Part shown: positions 55,578 to 64,000 of the stretch, one piece after another | How the letters are laid out: the number at the start of each line of letters is the position of its first letter | Numbering within the stretch: the stretch's first letter is position 1 | From: JAMXLO01 sp963696645 | GTDB lineage: Bacteria > Pseudomonadota > Alphaproteobacteria > Acetobacterales > Acetobacteraceae | Assembly: GCA_963696645.1 (NCBI GenBank) | Contig: CAVOKY010000005.1 | Coordinates: forward strand, 1,984,001-2,048,000 | Direction of reading: 5' to 3' | DNA length: 64,000 nt | Notes under the pieces: model-generated | The model's database searches: none | Told to the model about the DNA's origin: nothing | The model's input: the letters and a program-made list of their open reading frames with translations, nothing else | Position numbers and translations under genes: made by a program

Positions 55578-55832
55578 ATGAGCGATTCAGTTGGCGGTGG
55601 TATCCAGGACACGATCGGAGGTGCGGCGCAGAGGGTCGCCGGCGGCGTTCAGCACGCAGCGGATCAGGTCCAGAATGTGGCGTGCAGGACCCAGGGAGGC
55701 GTCAGCGAGGTGCGTGAGGTGATCCGCGCGCAACCGATCACCGCGGCTCTGGTCGTGTTCGCGCTGGGCTATCTGTTCGGCCGTCTAGGCTCGCTCATCC
55801 CATCGGCGCATTCATTCGGCGGCCGTCACTAG
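55578..55832 (+). CDS. Small DUF883/CsbD-like membrane-anchored stress protein
   Basis: An 84-residue protein with an amphipathic Gln/Ala/Val-rich N-terminal helix (TIGGAAQRVAGGVQHAADQVQ) and one hydrophobic C-terminal segment (PITAALVVFALGYLFGRLG). This layout is that of ElaB/YqjD-type DUF883 proteins, tail-anchored and linked to stationary phase and stress. ATG 55578 follows CAAGGAGG at good spacing. Identification rests on architecture more than on motifs. Confidence 0.7.
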   Translation: MSDSVGGGIQDTIGGAAQRVAGGVQHAADQVQNVACRTQGGVSEVREVIRAQPITAALVVFALGYLFGRLGSLIPSAHSFGGRH

Positions 55833-55887
55833 CGCCGGAGCGCGACGTCGCACCATGCGACCTGACGGCAAACTGATGCGACTGCCG

Positions 55888-55912
55888 GCAACGCCCTGAC
55901 ATCCACGGCGTT
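55888..55912 (+). promoter_or_regulatory. Possible EcfG-type general stress promoter
   Basis: GCAAC (55888-55892), 16 bases, CGTT (55909-55912) differs at one base from the alphaproteobacterial EcfG consensus GGAAC-N16/17-CGTT. It lies 33 bases before the PRC-barrel gene, a class of protein often in the general stress regulon. One mismatch in so short a motif makes this tentative. Confidence 0.3.
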
Positions 55913-55945
55913 GTAGCATTCTCAACAGTATCAGAGGGGATTTTT

Positions 55946-56329
55946 ATGGCCAGTGTGCATGATCCGAACGACACGTCCGGCCGGCTGATTGCCGCCGACC
56001 AGGTAGAAGGCACGCATATCTACAATCCCGCGGGCGAAAGTCTCGGCAGTGTCGAGGACGTGCTGATCGACAAGGTCAGCGGCAAGATCGCCTACGCGGT
56101 GGTAGGCTTCGGCGGCTTCCTCGGCATCGGCGACCGCCACTACCCGCTGCCGTGGGAGAAGCTGAAGTACGACACGTCGATGGGTGGTTTTGTGGTGGAT
56201 CTCGACCGGCGAATGCTGGAGGGCGCGCCATCCTACGCAACCGATGAGACGGTTGGGTGGGAAGATCCGGCGTGGGGCAGGCGTGTGTATGACTATTACG
56301 GTGCCCGGCCGTACTGGGATATGCCGTAA
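55946..56329 (+). CDS. PRC-barrel domain protein
   Basis: A 127-residue cytoplasmic protein built on a single PRC-barrel (about residues 14-95): LIAADQVEGTHIYNPAGESLGSVEDVLIDKVSGKIAYAVVGFGGFLGIGDRHYPLPWEKLKYD. The C-terminus is a Trp/Tyr-rich tail. Relatives are stress-induced proteins of unknown mechanism. ATG 55946 follows AGAGGGGA. Confidence 0.88.
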   Translation: MASVHDPNDTSGRLIAADQVEGTHIYNPAGESLGSVEDVLIDKVSGKIAYAVVGFGGFLGIGDRHYPLPWEKLKYDTSMGGFVVDLDRRMLEGAPSYATDETVGWEDPAWGRRVYDYYGARPYWDMP

Positions 56330-56340
56330 ACGGAACGAGC

Positions 56341-56363
56341 GGCGGCGGCGCCTGACCGCCGCC
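56341..56363 (+). terminator. GC hairpin after the PRC-barrel gene, possible terminator
   Basis: GGCGGCGG (56341-56348) and CCGCCGCC (56356-56363) form an 8-bp stem with a 7-base loop 11 bases after the stop codon. There is no following T run, so it may terminate weakly or stabilise the transcript end. Confidence 0.4.
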
Positions 56364-56379
56364 GTGACATGCCGCTCGA

Positions 56380-56440
56380 GCGGGACCCAGGAGGCAGCCT
56401 GACTATGCTCCGCCTGGGGTCCCGCCTGCGCGGGAATGAC
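56380..56440. repeat. Intergenic palindromic repeat with two alternative hairpins
   Basis: GCGGGACCC (56380-56388) is the exact reverse complement of GGGTCCCGC (56417-56425). The right arm also pairs with the following bases: TCCCGC-CTGC-GCGGGA (56420-56435), ending in ATGAC. The second hairpin is a repeat unit common in many proteobacterial intergenic regions. The rest of the gap to 56787 shows no gene. Confidence 0.6.
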
Positions 56441-56787
56441 AATTTCCACGGGCAAATACAGTGTGCTCGACGTTGACTACTAGACGCGACGTAGGCATCG
56501 GCGCAGAGCGGTGGGTCGCTCATCGCGCAGCGTCTTTAACGGACACACATTCTTAACTACTGCGAATAACATTCCGTCCAATCGATCGCGCCTGCCCTGG
56601 CCACCGCATGAAGGACCTCGTATCACGGACAGTTGAGTGATGTGCCGCTCCCGGCTAAGTGAACATCTGCCCCGCCAAACGTTACAGCCGGCACTCGTGC
56701 CACTGCCGCAAACTGATTGCAGTGCTATTCCAACGCATACCATCTCCATGTAGCCCATAGCCTGATTCCAACGGAACCACGTGAGGA

Positions 56788-59700
56788 ATGGCCCCCAAGA
56801 TCTACCACCTGCATCCGCTGGTCGCCGGACCGCTGTCGGACTGGCCGCGCCACTTCGCGCGTTGCCAGGAGATGGGGTTCAGCGTCGTGTGCGTCGCACC
56901 GCCATTCGTACCGGGTGGGAGTGGCGACATATACATCACGGCCGACCATGCGAAACTGCATCCGGCCCTGCAGTGGCTTGGCGCGGCCGATGCAGGCATT
57001 GCATTGGCAGCAGCGGAAGCCAATCGGCACGGGCTGGCCTTCTGGCTGGATCTCGTGGTCGATCGCGTGGCACCCGACGCCGTGATTCACCAACGCGAAG
57101 CGGAGTGGTTCGCGGTCGGCGACTGCGGTGCGCTGCCAAATCCATGGCGCCCGCCACGTCGGCTGGACGTTGCCTATGCCAGGCTGGAGCGAACCGAGGT
57201 CGCCGAACAGGTGACTGCATGGTGGCTGGATCGCCTGCGCCAATTGGTGCGCGCCGGGGTTGCCGGCTTTCGCTGCGTGGAACCGCACCACGTGCCGGCT
57301 GCGGTCTGGCGACAGCTCATCTCTGGACTGCACAGCGACGCCCCGTCGTGCCGTTTCCTGGCCTGGACACCCGGCGTGGACCAAGCGGCACTGCCGCGAT
57401 TGGAGGGCATCGGCTTCGACCATGTGTGTTCCTCGCTCGCGTGGTGGGACGGACGCGCCAACTGGCTGGTGGACGAGTTCGCACTGCTGCGACGCATCGC
57501 GCCGGTGATCGCCGCCCCGGAGCCGTCACTGTTTGATCGGCTTGCTGCCCGGTTGCCGCCTGCCAGCGATGTTCCGTCGGCCTACCGGCTGGCAATGCGC
57601 ATGGCCGCGGCGACGGCGAATGGCGTCTTCGTCCCCATGGGGTTCGAGTACGCTGCACGCCGCCCGTTCGATGCCACGCTCGGCGGACCCGAGGATTTTG
57701 CCCGGGCAACTGCCGATGCTGCCGGCAATCTCGGCGCGGACATCGCGGCGGCCAACGCGCTGGTCGATCAAATCGCGGCACGCGGTGGCGATGGCGAGAT
57801 GCGGCAATTGACCAGTCCGCGGGATCGCGTCACGGCGCTGTTGCGGGGTGACGCTCCTGACATGCGCGAGTCCTCGGGTGCGGTACTCGTGCTGATCAAT
57901 CCCGATATCAACCGCGCCACACCGGTCGATCTGCCCCTGTCACCCTTGCCGCCGCAGGCCGGTATCGCCCTGGTCCTGCAGCAGGCCATCGCTGCCCCCC
58001 ATGGCGCTACAGCCCCGATGGCCCCCGGCGAAGTCCGAGTGCTGGCCTACGCACCGACCGCGCCGATCATCCAGCGACCCGCGCGCGACCGGGATTTCGA
58101 TCCGCATCACGCCTCGATCACACGAATTGCCATCGAAGACATCCAGCCCGTGGTGCCCGACGGCGCATTTGCCGTGAAGCGCGTGGTAGGCGAGAGCGTC
58201 ACCGTCAGCGCCGATATCTTTGCCGATGGCCACGATGTGCTGGCAGCCGAATTGCTATGGAGCGCGGCAGATGAGGCTGGCTGGCATCGCGTCGCCATGC
58301 GCCTGGTGGAGAATGACCGTTGGGCAGCCAGCTTCACGCCCGACCGGATCGGGCGCTACCGCGTCACAATCGAGGCATGGTGGGATCTGTGGGGTACGTT
58401 CCGCCACGACCTGTCGGCCAAGCATGCCGCCGGCCAGGTCGTCACACTGGAACTCGCGGAAGGCGGCCAGATGCTGGCGGCTGCAATAGCGCGCCTGCCG
58501 GAACCGAAGCGCGGCGCGTTGTCCGACATCGCGGACCGCCTTCCGGCATTGGACACAGCCGCACAAATAGCGCTTCTGCTGGCACCACAAACGGCGGCCG
58601 CGATGCGCTTGGCCGATGACCGACCATTCGGCGTGCACCACATGCCGGCCATATCGTACGAAGTGGATCGGCCACAGGCCGGCTTCGCAAGCTGGTACGA
58701 GATGTTCCCCCGCTCCGCCACCGATGATCCAGCCCGACACGGCAGGTTCGCCGATGTGATCCAGCGCCTGCCGGCAATCAGCGCGATGGGTTTCGACGTG
58801 CTGTATTTCCCGCCCATCCATCCGATCGGCACGACCAACCGCAAGGGTCGCAACAACGCGTTGTGTGCCGAATCGAACGATGTCGGCAGCCCGTATGCAA
58901 TCGGCGGTCGCGAGGGTGGTCACGACGCGATTCATCCCGCGCTCGGCACGCTGGACGATTTCCGCGCGCTGATCGCCGCGGCGCATGACAACGGGCTGGA
59001 GATCGCACTCGATTTCGCCGTCCAGTGCTCGCCCGATCATCCCTGGCTGCGCGAGCATCACGGCTGGTTCCGCTGGCGTCCTGACGGCTCGATGCGCTAT
59101 GCGGAAAATCCGCCGAAGAAATACGAGGACATCGTCAATCCGGACTTTTACGCGACAGAGGCGATGCCATCCCTGTGGTTCGCGCTGCGCGATGTCGTAC
59201 AGTTCTGGGTCGATCAGGGCGTTCGCATCTTCCGGGTGGACAATCCGCACACCAAACCGCTGCCGTTCTGGCAATGGATGATCGCCGACATCCGTGGCCG
59301 GCATCCGGAGGTGCTGTTCCTGGCCGAAGCGTTCACCAAGCCGAAAATGATGTACCGGCTGGCCAAAATCGGCTTCACGCAGTCCTACACCTACTTCACC
59401 TGGCGCAATACCAAACAGGAGATCATCGAGTATCTGACCGAACTGAATGCGCCGCCGGCGAGCGACTTCTTCCGGCCGAACTTCTTCGTCAATACGCCCG
59501 ACATCAATCCGCCGTTCCTGCAGACGTCAGGACGGCCCGGCTTTCTGATCCGCGCGGCGCTGGCCTGCACGCTTGCCGGACTATGGGGCATGTATTCAGG
59601 GTTCGAACACTGCGAATCGGCTCCGCTGCCCGGCCGCGAGGAATACCTGGATTCCGAGAAATACCAGATCCGCGTGCGGGACCTTGCCGCGCCGGGCAAT

Positions 59701-60060
59701 ATCGTTGGGGAAATCACCGCATTGAACCGCATCCGGCGCTCGCATCCGGCGTTACAGAGCCATCTCGGTCTGACGTTCTATCCGGCATTCAACGACCAGG
59801 TTTTGCTCTACGGCAAGCGGCGGCCAGACGGACACGAGATGATCCTGGTTGCAGTCAGCCTCGATCCGCACAATGTGCAGGAGGCGACGATAGAAATCCC
59901 CACCTGGGAGTGGCAGCTTTCGGATGACGCGGCTCTGGCTGCGACAGATCTGGTGCGCGGGCACCAGTTCGTCTGGACCGGCAAGCACCAGCGCATCCGG
60001 CTCGATCCCGCCGATCTGCCCTATGCGATCTGGCGGATCGCACCACCAGGAGACGTATGA
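56788..60060 (+). CDS. glgE: Alpha-1,4-glucan:maltose-1-phosphate maltosyltransferase GlgE with N-terminal amylase-like domain
   Basis: GlgE transfers maltose from maltose-1-phosphate to the end of an alpha-1,4-glucan. At 1090 residues this protein is about 400 longer than classical GlgE. The C-terminal 670 residues are canonical: nucleophile Asp818 (GVRIFRVDNPHTKPLPFW), acid/base Glu847 (VLFLAEAFTKPKMMY), 29 residues apart as in Streptomyces GlgE, and GMYSGFEHCE. The N-terminal 400 residues resemble a GH13 barrel but have Val164 in GFRCVEPHHVP and Trp193 in RFLAWTPG where a catalytic Asp and Glu would be expected, so it is probably inactive. The stop overlaps treS (ATGA). Confidence 0.93.
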   Translation: MAPKIYHLHPLVAGPLSDWPRHFARCQEMGFSVVCVAPPFVPGGSGDIYITADHAKLHPALQWLGAADAGIALAAAEANRHGLAFWLDLVVDRVAPDAVIHQREAEWFAVGDCGALPNPWRPPRRLDVAYARLERTEVAEQVTAWWLDRLRQLVRAGVAGFRCVEPHHVPAAVWRQLISGLHSDAPSCRFLAWTPGVDQAALPRLEGIGFDHVCSSLAWWDGRANWLVDEFALLRRIAPVIAAPEPSLFDRLAARLPPASDVPSAYRLAMRMAAATANGVFVPMGFEYAARRPFDATLGGPEDFARATADAAGNLGADIAAANALVDQIAARGGDGEMRQLTSPRDRVTALLRGDAPDMRESSGAVLVLINPDINRATPVDLPLSPLPPQAGIALVLQQAIAAPHGATAPMAPGEVRVLAYAPTAPIIQRPARDRDFDPHHASITRIAIEDIQPVVPDGAFAVKRVVGESVTVSADIFADGHDVLAAELLWSAADEAGWHRVAMRLVENDRWAASFTPDRIGRYRVTIEAWWDLWGTFRHDLSAKHAAGQVVTLELAEGGQMLAAAIARLPEPKRGALSDIADRLPALDTAAQIALLLAPQTAAAMRLADDRPFGVHHMPAISYEVDRPQAGFASWYEMFPRSATDDPARHGRFADVIQRLPAISAMGFDVLYFPPIHPIGTTNRKGRNNALCAESNDVGSPYAIGGREGGHDAIHPALGTLDDFRALIAAAHDNGLEIALDFAVQCSPDHPWLREHHGWFRWRPDGSMRYAENPPKKYEDIVNPDFYATEAMPSLWFALRDVVQFWVDQGVRIFRVDNPHTKPLPFWQWMIADIRGRHPEVLFLAEAFTKPKMMYRLAKIGFTQSYTYFTWRNTKQEIIEYLTELNAPPASDFFRPNFFVNTPDINPPFLQTSGRPGFLIRAALACTLAGLWGMYSGFEHCESAPLPGREEYLDSEKYQIRVRDLAAPGNIVGEITALNRIRRSHPALQSHLGLTFYPAFNDQVLLYGKRRPDGHEMILVAVSLDPHNVQEATIEIPTWEWQLSDDAALAATDLVRGHQFVWTGKHQRIRLDPADLPYAIWRIAPPGDV

Positions 60061-63000
60061 TGGATATTGCCGTCTCTCGACCACGCCCGGTGCGCTCCGC
60101 GATGAGCGAGGACCGCCTGTGGTACAAGGACGCAATCATCTATCAGCTGCACGTAAAGTCGTTCTGTGACTCTAACAACGATGGCGTCGGCGACTTCGCG
60201 GGCCTGATTTCAAGGCTCGACTACATTGCCGATCTTGGCGTCAACACGATCTGGCTGCTGCCGTTCTACCCATCGCCGCGGCTGGACGACGGTTACGATA
60301 TCAGCGACTATCGCGGTGTGCATGCCGACTATGGCAAGCTCACCGACGCGAAGCGCTTCATAGCCGCGGCCCATGCGCGGGGCATGCGGGTGATCACCGA
60401 GCTGGTGGTCAACCACACATCCGATCAGCATCCATGGTTCCAGCGCGCGCGGCGCGCAAAGCCCGGATCAGTATATCGCGACTTCTATGTCTGGTCGAAC
60501 GATGACCACAAATACGCCGGCACGCGTGTCATCTTCGTCGACACCGTGCGGTCCAACTGGACCTGGGACGAGGTGGCCGGCGCGTATTACTGGCACCGGT
60601 TCTATTCGCACCAGCCGGATCTCAATTACGACAATCCGCGTGTGCTGAAGGAGGTGCTGGCGGTCCTGCGCTACTGGGCCGAACTGGGCGTCGACGGGTT
60701 GCGCCTGGATGCGGTGCCGTACCTGGTGGAGCGCGAAGGCACCAACAACGAAAACCTGCCGGAAACGCACGCGGTGCTGAAGCAGATCCGCGCCGAAATC
60801 GATGCGCATTATCCCGACCGCATCCTGCTGGCGGAGGCCAATCAGTGGCCCGAGGATGCCAAGGACTATTTCGGCGACGATGACGAATGCCACATGGCCT
60901 TCCATTTTCCGCTGATGCCGCGCATGTACATGGCGATCGCGCGCGAGGACCGCTTCCCGATCACCGACATCATGCGCCAGACGCCAGATATCCCGCCCAA
61001 CAGCCAATGGGCGATCTTCCTGCGCAACCACGACGAACTGACGCTGGAAATGGTCACCTCGAGCGAGCGTGACTTTTTGTGGGAAACCTACGCCGCGGAC
61101 CGTCGCGCGCGGCTCAATCTGGGCATCCGTCGCCGGCTGGCACCGTTGCTGGAACGCGATCGGCGGCGCATTGAACTGATGAACCATCTGCTGTTCTCGA
61201 TGCCCGGCACGCCGGTGATCTATTACGGCGACGAGATCGGCATGGGCGACAACATCCACCTGGGCGACCGCGACGGCGTGCGTACGCCGATGCAGTGGTC
61301 GCCTGACCGCAACGGTGGTTTCTCGCGTGCCGATCCGTCACGCCTGGTCCTGCCGCCAATCATGGACCCGCTCTATGGCTATGAGGCGGTGAACGTCGAA
61401 GCACAATCGGCCGACCAGCATTCATTGCTGAACTGGACGCGACGCGCCATCGCGGTTCGCCGCCAGCACCAGGCGTTCGGACGCGGTGCATTTCGTCTGC
61501 TGTATCCGAAGAACCGGAAGGTGCTGGCGTATCTGCGCGAACTGGATGGGCGCAGCATCCTGTGCGTCGCCAACTTGGCGCGCACGCCACAGGCGGTGGA
61601 ACTGGACCTGTCGGAGTTCACCGGGCGCGTGCCGATCGAACTTGACGGCGGTTCGGTATTTCCGCCGATCGGCCAACTCAACTACCTGCTCACCCTGCCA
61701 CCCTACGGTTTCTATTGGTTCGTTCTTGCGGAGGAGGAGGCGGGCTGGCCGACATTACACACGCCCGCGCCGGAGCCCATGCCCGAATATCAGACCATCG
61801 TTCTGCGTGGCCGACTGGCCGATGGATTGATCGCCGTACGTGGCATCGTCGAACGGGATATCCTGCCGCCCTATCTTGGCAAGCGGCGTTGGTTTGCGCT
61901 GAAGGATCAGACACTGAAGGCCGTGCGGTTGGCGTCGCTTGCCGTGCTGCCGCAGTCCGACAACGAGATGCTGCTGGCGGAGATCGAGACGGATACTCAG
62001 AGCGGCACCGCACGTTGGCTGCTGCCCATGGCGATCGCCTGGGACGATCGGCCAACCGGGCCGCTGCCGACACAGCTTGCGCTGGCGCGAGTGCGCCGCG
62101 GCGCCCGCGTGGGACTGCTGACTGATGGGTTCGCGCTGCCCGAACTTGCTCAGGCGATCATGACCGGACTGCGCGATGCGGCATCGGTCATGACCAATGC
62201 CGGCGAGATATGCTTCGAGCCGACATCGCGCATGGCTGATGTGAACGTGCTGCCCGATGCAGAGATCAACTGGCTCTCGGCCGAGCAGTCCAACTCGTCA
62301 CTGATCGTCGGTGATGTGGCGATGGTGAAGATATTTCGTCGCGTCGCGGCAGGTCCGCATCCGGAGGCCGAGATGGGGCGTTATCTGACCGAACAGGGCT
62401 TTGCCAACACGGCGCCGCTGCTTGGCGAAGTTGCGCGGTTCGATGCAATCGGCACGCGCCATGTGCTGGCGATCGCACAAGGTTTCATCCGCAACCAGGG
62501 CGACGCCTGGACGTGGATGCTTGATCTGCTGCTGCGCGGTCTGTCGGATCTGACCGCCAGCGCGGACGGCGTGACAGCGACGGAATCCGAGCACCACGAA
62601 GACTACAACGCGATCGCGAACCTGCTGGGACGCCGCCTGGGGGAGATGCACGTGGTTCTCCACCGGGATTCGGATGATCCGGCGTTTGCGCCGGAAACCG
62701 CCGGTGATGCGGTGACAGGTCAATGGGCAACACAGGCGGAACAGCAGCTTGTGGCGGCGTTCGATGCGTTGAGCGCGCAACACGAGTGGGACGCCAGTGC
62801 GGCCAACGATCTGGCAGTCGTCATGTCCGAGCGCAACAGGCTGATTGCACTGGCGGGTCGGCTCGCGCATTCTGGCGATGGTGCGACGCTCACGCGGATA
62901 CATGGCGATCTGCATCTCGGCCAGGTTCTGGTAGCCAACGGCGACGTTTACATCATCGATTTCGAAGGTGAGCCTGCGAAGCCCATGGAACTGCGCCGTG

Positions 63001-63350
63001 GCAAGAACCATCGATTACGCGATGTGGCCGGCATGATCCGGTCGTTCGACTACGCGGCCGCGGTGGTGCAGCGGAAAAGTCTCGCCAGCCACGCGCATGT
63101 CGCCGACCCGGATCGCGACACTTTCCTGCGGGCCTTTGTCGAGCAGGCAACCCGATCGTTCCTGGCTGGCTACGGGGAAGTCTGCACCTCAATGGGTGAG
63201 ACGGCGGAACGCGACCTGCTGCAGTTCTTCCTGTTGGAGAAAGCGGCCTACGAGATTGCCTATGAGGCGGCAAACCGCCCCACCTGGATAGATGTGCCGC
63301 TGCATGGCCTGGCTCGGCTGACCGAACAGCTAGTGGGGGCTGCTCAATGA
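60057..63350 (+). CDS. treS: Trehalose synthase/maltokinase fusion (TreS-Mak)
   Basis: A 1097-residue bifunctional enzyme: TreS interconverts trehalose and maltose, and maltokinase makes maltose-1-phosphate, the substrate of GlgE. The N-terminal GH13 domain has Asp218 (GLRLDAVPYL), Glu260 (LLAEANQWPED) and Asp326 (RNHDELTLEM). The C-terminal maltokinase half (from about residue 570) has HGDLHLGQVL with Asp951 as catalytic base and YIIDFEGEP with metal-binding Asp968. ATG 60057 overlaps the glgE stop; the family start MSEDRLWYKDAIIYQLHVKSF lies 15 codons further in. The stop overlaps glgB. Confidence 0.95.
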   Translation: MMDIAVSRPRPVRSAMSEDRLWYKDAIIYQLHVKSFCDSNNDGVGDFAGLISRLDYIADLGVNTIWLLPFYPSPRLDDGYDISDYRGVHADYGKLTDAKRFIAAAHARGMRVITELVVNHTSDQHPWFQRARRAKPGSVYRDFYVWSNDDHKYAGTRVIFVDTVRSNWTWDEVAGAYYWHRFYSHQPDLNYDNPRVLKEVLAVLRYWAELGVDGLRLDAVPYLVEREGTNNENLPETHAVLKQIRAEIDAHYPDRILLAEANQWPEDAKDYFGDDDECHMAFHFPLMPRMYMAIAREDRFPITDIMRQTPDIPPNSQWAIFLRNHDELTLEMVTSSERDFLWETYAADRRARLNLGIRRRLAPLLERDRRRIELMNHLLFSMPGTPVIYYGDEIGMGDNIHLGDRDGVRTPMQWSPDRNGGFSRADPSRLVLPPIMDPLYGYEAVNVEAQSADQHSLLNWTRRAIAVRRQHQAFGRGAFRLLYPKNRKVLAYLRELDGRSILCVANLARTPQAVELDLSEFTGRVPIELDGGSVFPPIGQLNYLLTLPPYGFYWFVLAEEEAGWPTLHTPAPEPMPEYQTIVLRGRLADGLIAVRGIVERDILPPYLGKRRWFALKDQTLKAVRLASLAVLPQSDNEMLLAEIETDTQSGTARWLLPMAIAWDDRPTGPLPTQLALARVRRGARVGLLTDGFALPELAQAIMTGLRDAASVMTNAGEICFEPTSRMADVNVLPDAEINWLSAEQSNSSLIVGDVAMVKIFRRVAAGPHPEAEMGRYLTEQGFANTAPLLGEVARFDAIGTRHVLAIAQGFIRNQGDAWTWMLDLLLRGLSDLTASADGVTATESEHHEDYNAIANLLGRRLGEMHVVLHRDSDDPAFAPETAGDAVTGQWATQAEQQLVAAFDALSAQHEWDASAANDLAVVMSERNRLIALAGRLAHSGDGATLTRIHGDLHLGQVLVANGDVYIIDFEGEPAKPMELRRGKNHRLRDVAGMIRSFDYAAAVVQRKSLASHAHVADPDRDTFLRAFVEQATRSFLAGYGEVCTSMGETAERDLLQFFLLEKAAYEIAYEAANRPTWIDVPLHGLARLTEQLVGAAQ

Positions 63351-64000
63351 ACGACATGGTCGATCTGGTGGCCCTGCCACGCGATGTGGCGGAAGCGCTC
63401 GTCAACGGCACGCTACGCGACCCGTTTGCCGTACTTGGGCCGCACGACAGTTCGGCGGGCCGCATTGTTCGCGCCTTCCTGCCGGGCGCGCTGGCAGTCG
63501 AAGTGTGTGCGCGCACCGAGAGCCGCTCACTCGGCCGGCTGGCGCCGGCTGCGCCGCAAGGGCTGTTCGTCGGCAGCGTGAGCGGCGCCGATCCCTATCT
63601 GCTGCGCATCACCTGGCCCGACGCAGTTCAGGAAACCGAAGACCCCTACTCGTTCGGTCCCCAGTTGGGCGAACTCGATCTGCATCTGTTCAACGAGGGA
63701 AGGCACTTCGAGCTGGCGTCGCATCTCGGTGCCAGCGTGGTCACGGTTGACGGCGTGTCTGGCGTGCGATTCGCGGTCTGGGCACCGAATGCGCGCGCTG
63801 TTTCGGTGGTCGGCGATTTCAATACGTGGGATCCACGGCGCGATCCGATGCGACTGCGCTATCCGGCGGGCGTGTGGGAACTTTTCGTCCCTCGCTTGAC
63901 CGCCGGCGCACGCTACAAATTCGCGATCATCAGCCCCGATGGCTGTCGCCTGCCGCTGAAAGCCGATCCGTTGGCGCGCGCGACCGAGGTTCCGCCGGCC
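63347..64000 (+). CDS. glgB: 1,4-alpha-glucan branching enzyme GlgB, partial (runs off the window)
   Basis: The first 218 residues of a branching enzyme that makes alpha-1,6 branches in the glucan built by GlgE. Two N-terminal domains are visible: the N1 domain (LRDPFAVLGPHDSSAGRIVRAFLPGA) and the CBM48 domain (GVRFAVWAPNARAVSVVGDF, NTWDPRRDPMRLR, GVWELFVP). The catalytic barrel lies beyond the window edge. ATG 63347 overlaps the treS stop (ATGA), so glgE-treS-glgB form one coupled operon. Confidence 0.95.
   Translation, partial: MNDMVDLVALPRDVAEALVNGTLRDPFAVLGPHDSSAGRIVRAFLPGALAVEVCARTESRSLGRLAPAAPQGLFVGSVSGADPYLLRITWPDAVQETEDPYSFGPQLGELDLHLFNEGRHFELASHLGASVVTVDGVSGVRFAVWAPNARAVSVVGDFNTWDPRRDPMRLRYPAGVWELFVPRLTAGARYKFAIISPDGCRLPLKADPLARATEVPPA

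Noticed and set aside
56640..56787. EcfG-type promoter upstream of glgE (TGAAC...CGTT near 56660-56683)
   Set aside because: The spacing is 15 bases with a mismatch in the first box; not strong enough to call.

Overview
The window is GC-rich, densely coding DNA that looks like the chromosome of an alphaproteobacterium, most plausibly Rhodospirillales/Acetobacteraceae-like. This rests on gene content (a SUF operon of the sufB-C-D-S-U-T-A type, a GlgE-TreS-GlgB locus, many flavin and CoA-dependent catabolic genes), ATGA-coupled operons and a palindromic intergenic repeat common in that class. It is an inference. I see no tRNA, rRNA, CRISPR array or replication origin.

Layout. 276-9602: an RND multidrug efflux operon (MdtA-, MdtB- and MdtC-like proteins plus an outer-membrane factor); the MdtB gene carries a one-base insertion and the outer-membrane gene has a stop at its third codon. 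9603-11266: a 5'-truncated IS1634-type element. 11267-13367: gamma-carbonic anhydrase-like protein and a TcuA-like flavoprotein (minus strand). 13459-14679: a clear TPP riboswitch in front of an orphan FAD-dependent amine/amino-acid oxidase. 14697-26763: a mostly minus-strand aromatic-acid pathway resembling aerobic 2-aminobenzoyl-CoA degradation (CoA ligase, fused monooxygenase/reductase with a frameshift, SDRs, RidA-like protein, thiolase with its DUF35 partner, acyl-CoA synthetase, TPP enzyme), with one plus-strand luciferase-like monooxygenase inside. 27027-33546: SUF iron-sulfur assembly operon with its own Rrf2 regulator (frameshifted) and a candidate operator. 33620-39066: MscS channel, amidohydrolase, two luciferase-like monooxygenases and a LysR regulator. 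39409-44636: cysteine hydrolase, NCS2 permease, nitrate/taurine-type ABC transporter and a decayed amidase, probably uptake and hydrolysis of an amide- or ureide-like nitrogen compound. 44659-52461: a DAO oxidoreductase, AcoABC-type 2-oxoacid/diketone dehydrogenase, CoA transferase, SDR and MmgE/PrpD protein. 52485-54115: gene remnants around an AhpD-like gene. 54147-55076: BKACE enzyme. 55578-56329: two small stress-type proteins. 56788-64000: GlgE, TreS-maltokinase fusion and GlgB, the trehalose-to-glucan GlgE pathway.

The most interesting item is the AhpD-like gene at 52870-53958. Its frame is open across an in-frame TGA (53596-53598) that stands exactly where the peroxidatic cysteine of the AhpD CxxC motif belongs; Glu, first Cys and His keep AhpD spacing, 119 well-formed residues follow, and a stem-loop starts one base after the TGA. 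This is either a CxxU selenoprotein or a nonsense mutation at the worst possible residue. The TPP riboswitch on an isolated oxidase is the second. Three genes (mdtB-like, 2-aminobenzoyl-CoA monooxygenase, sufR) each have a single-base insertion, so sequencing error must be excluded before these or the TGA are read as biology.
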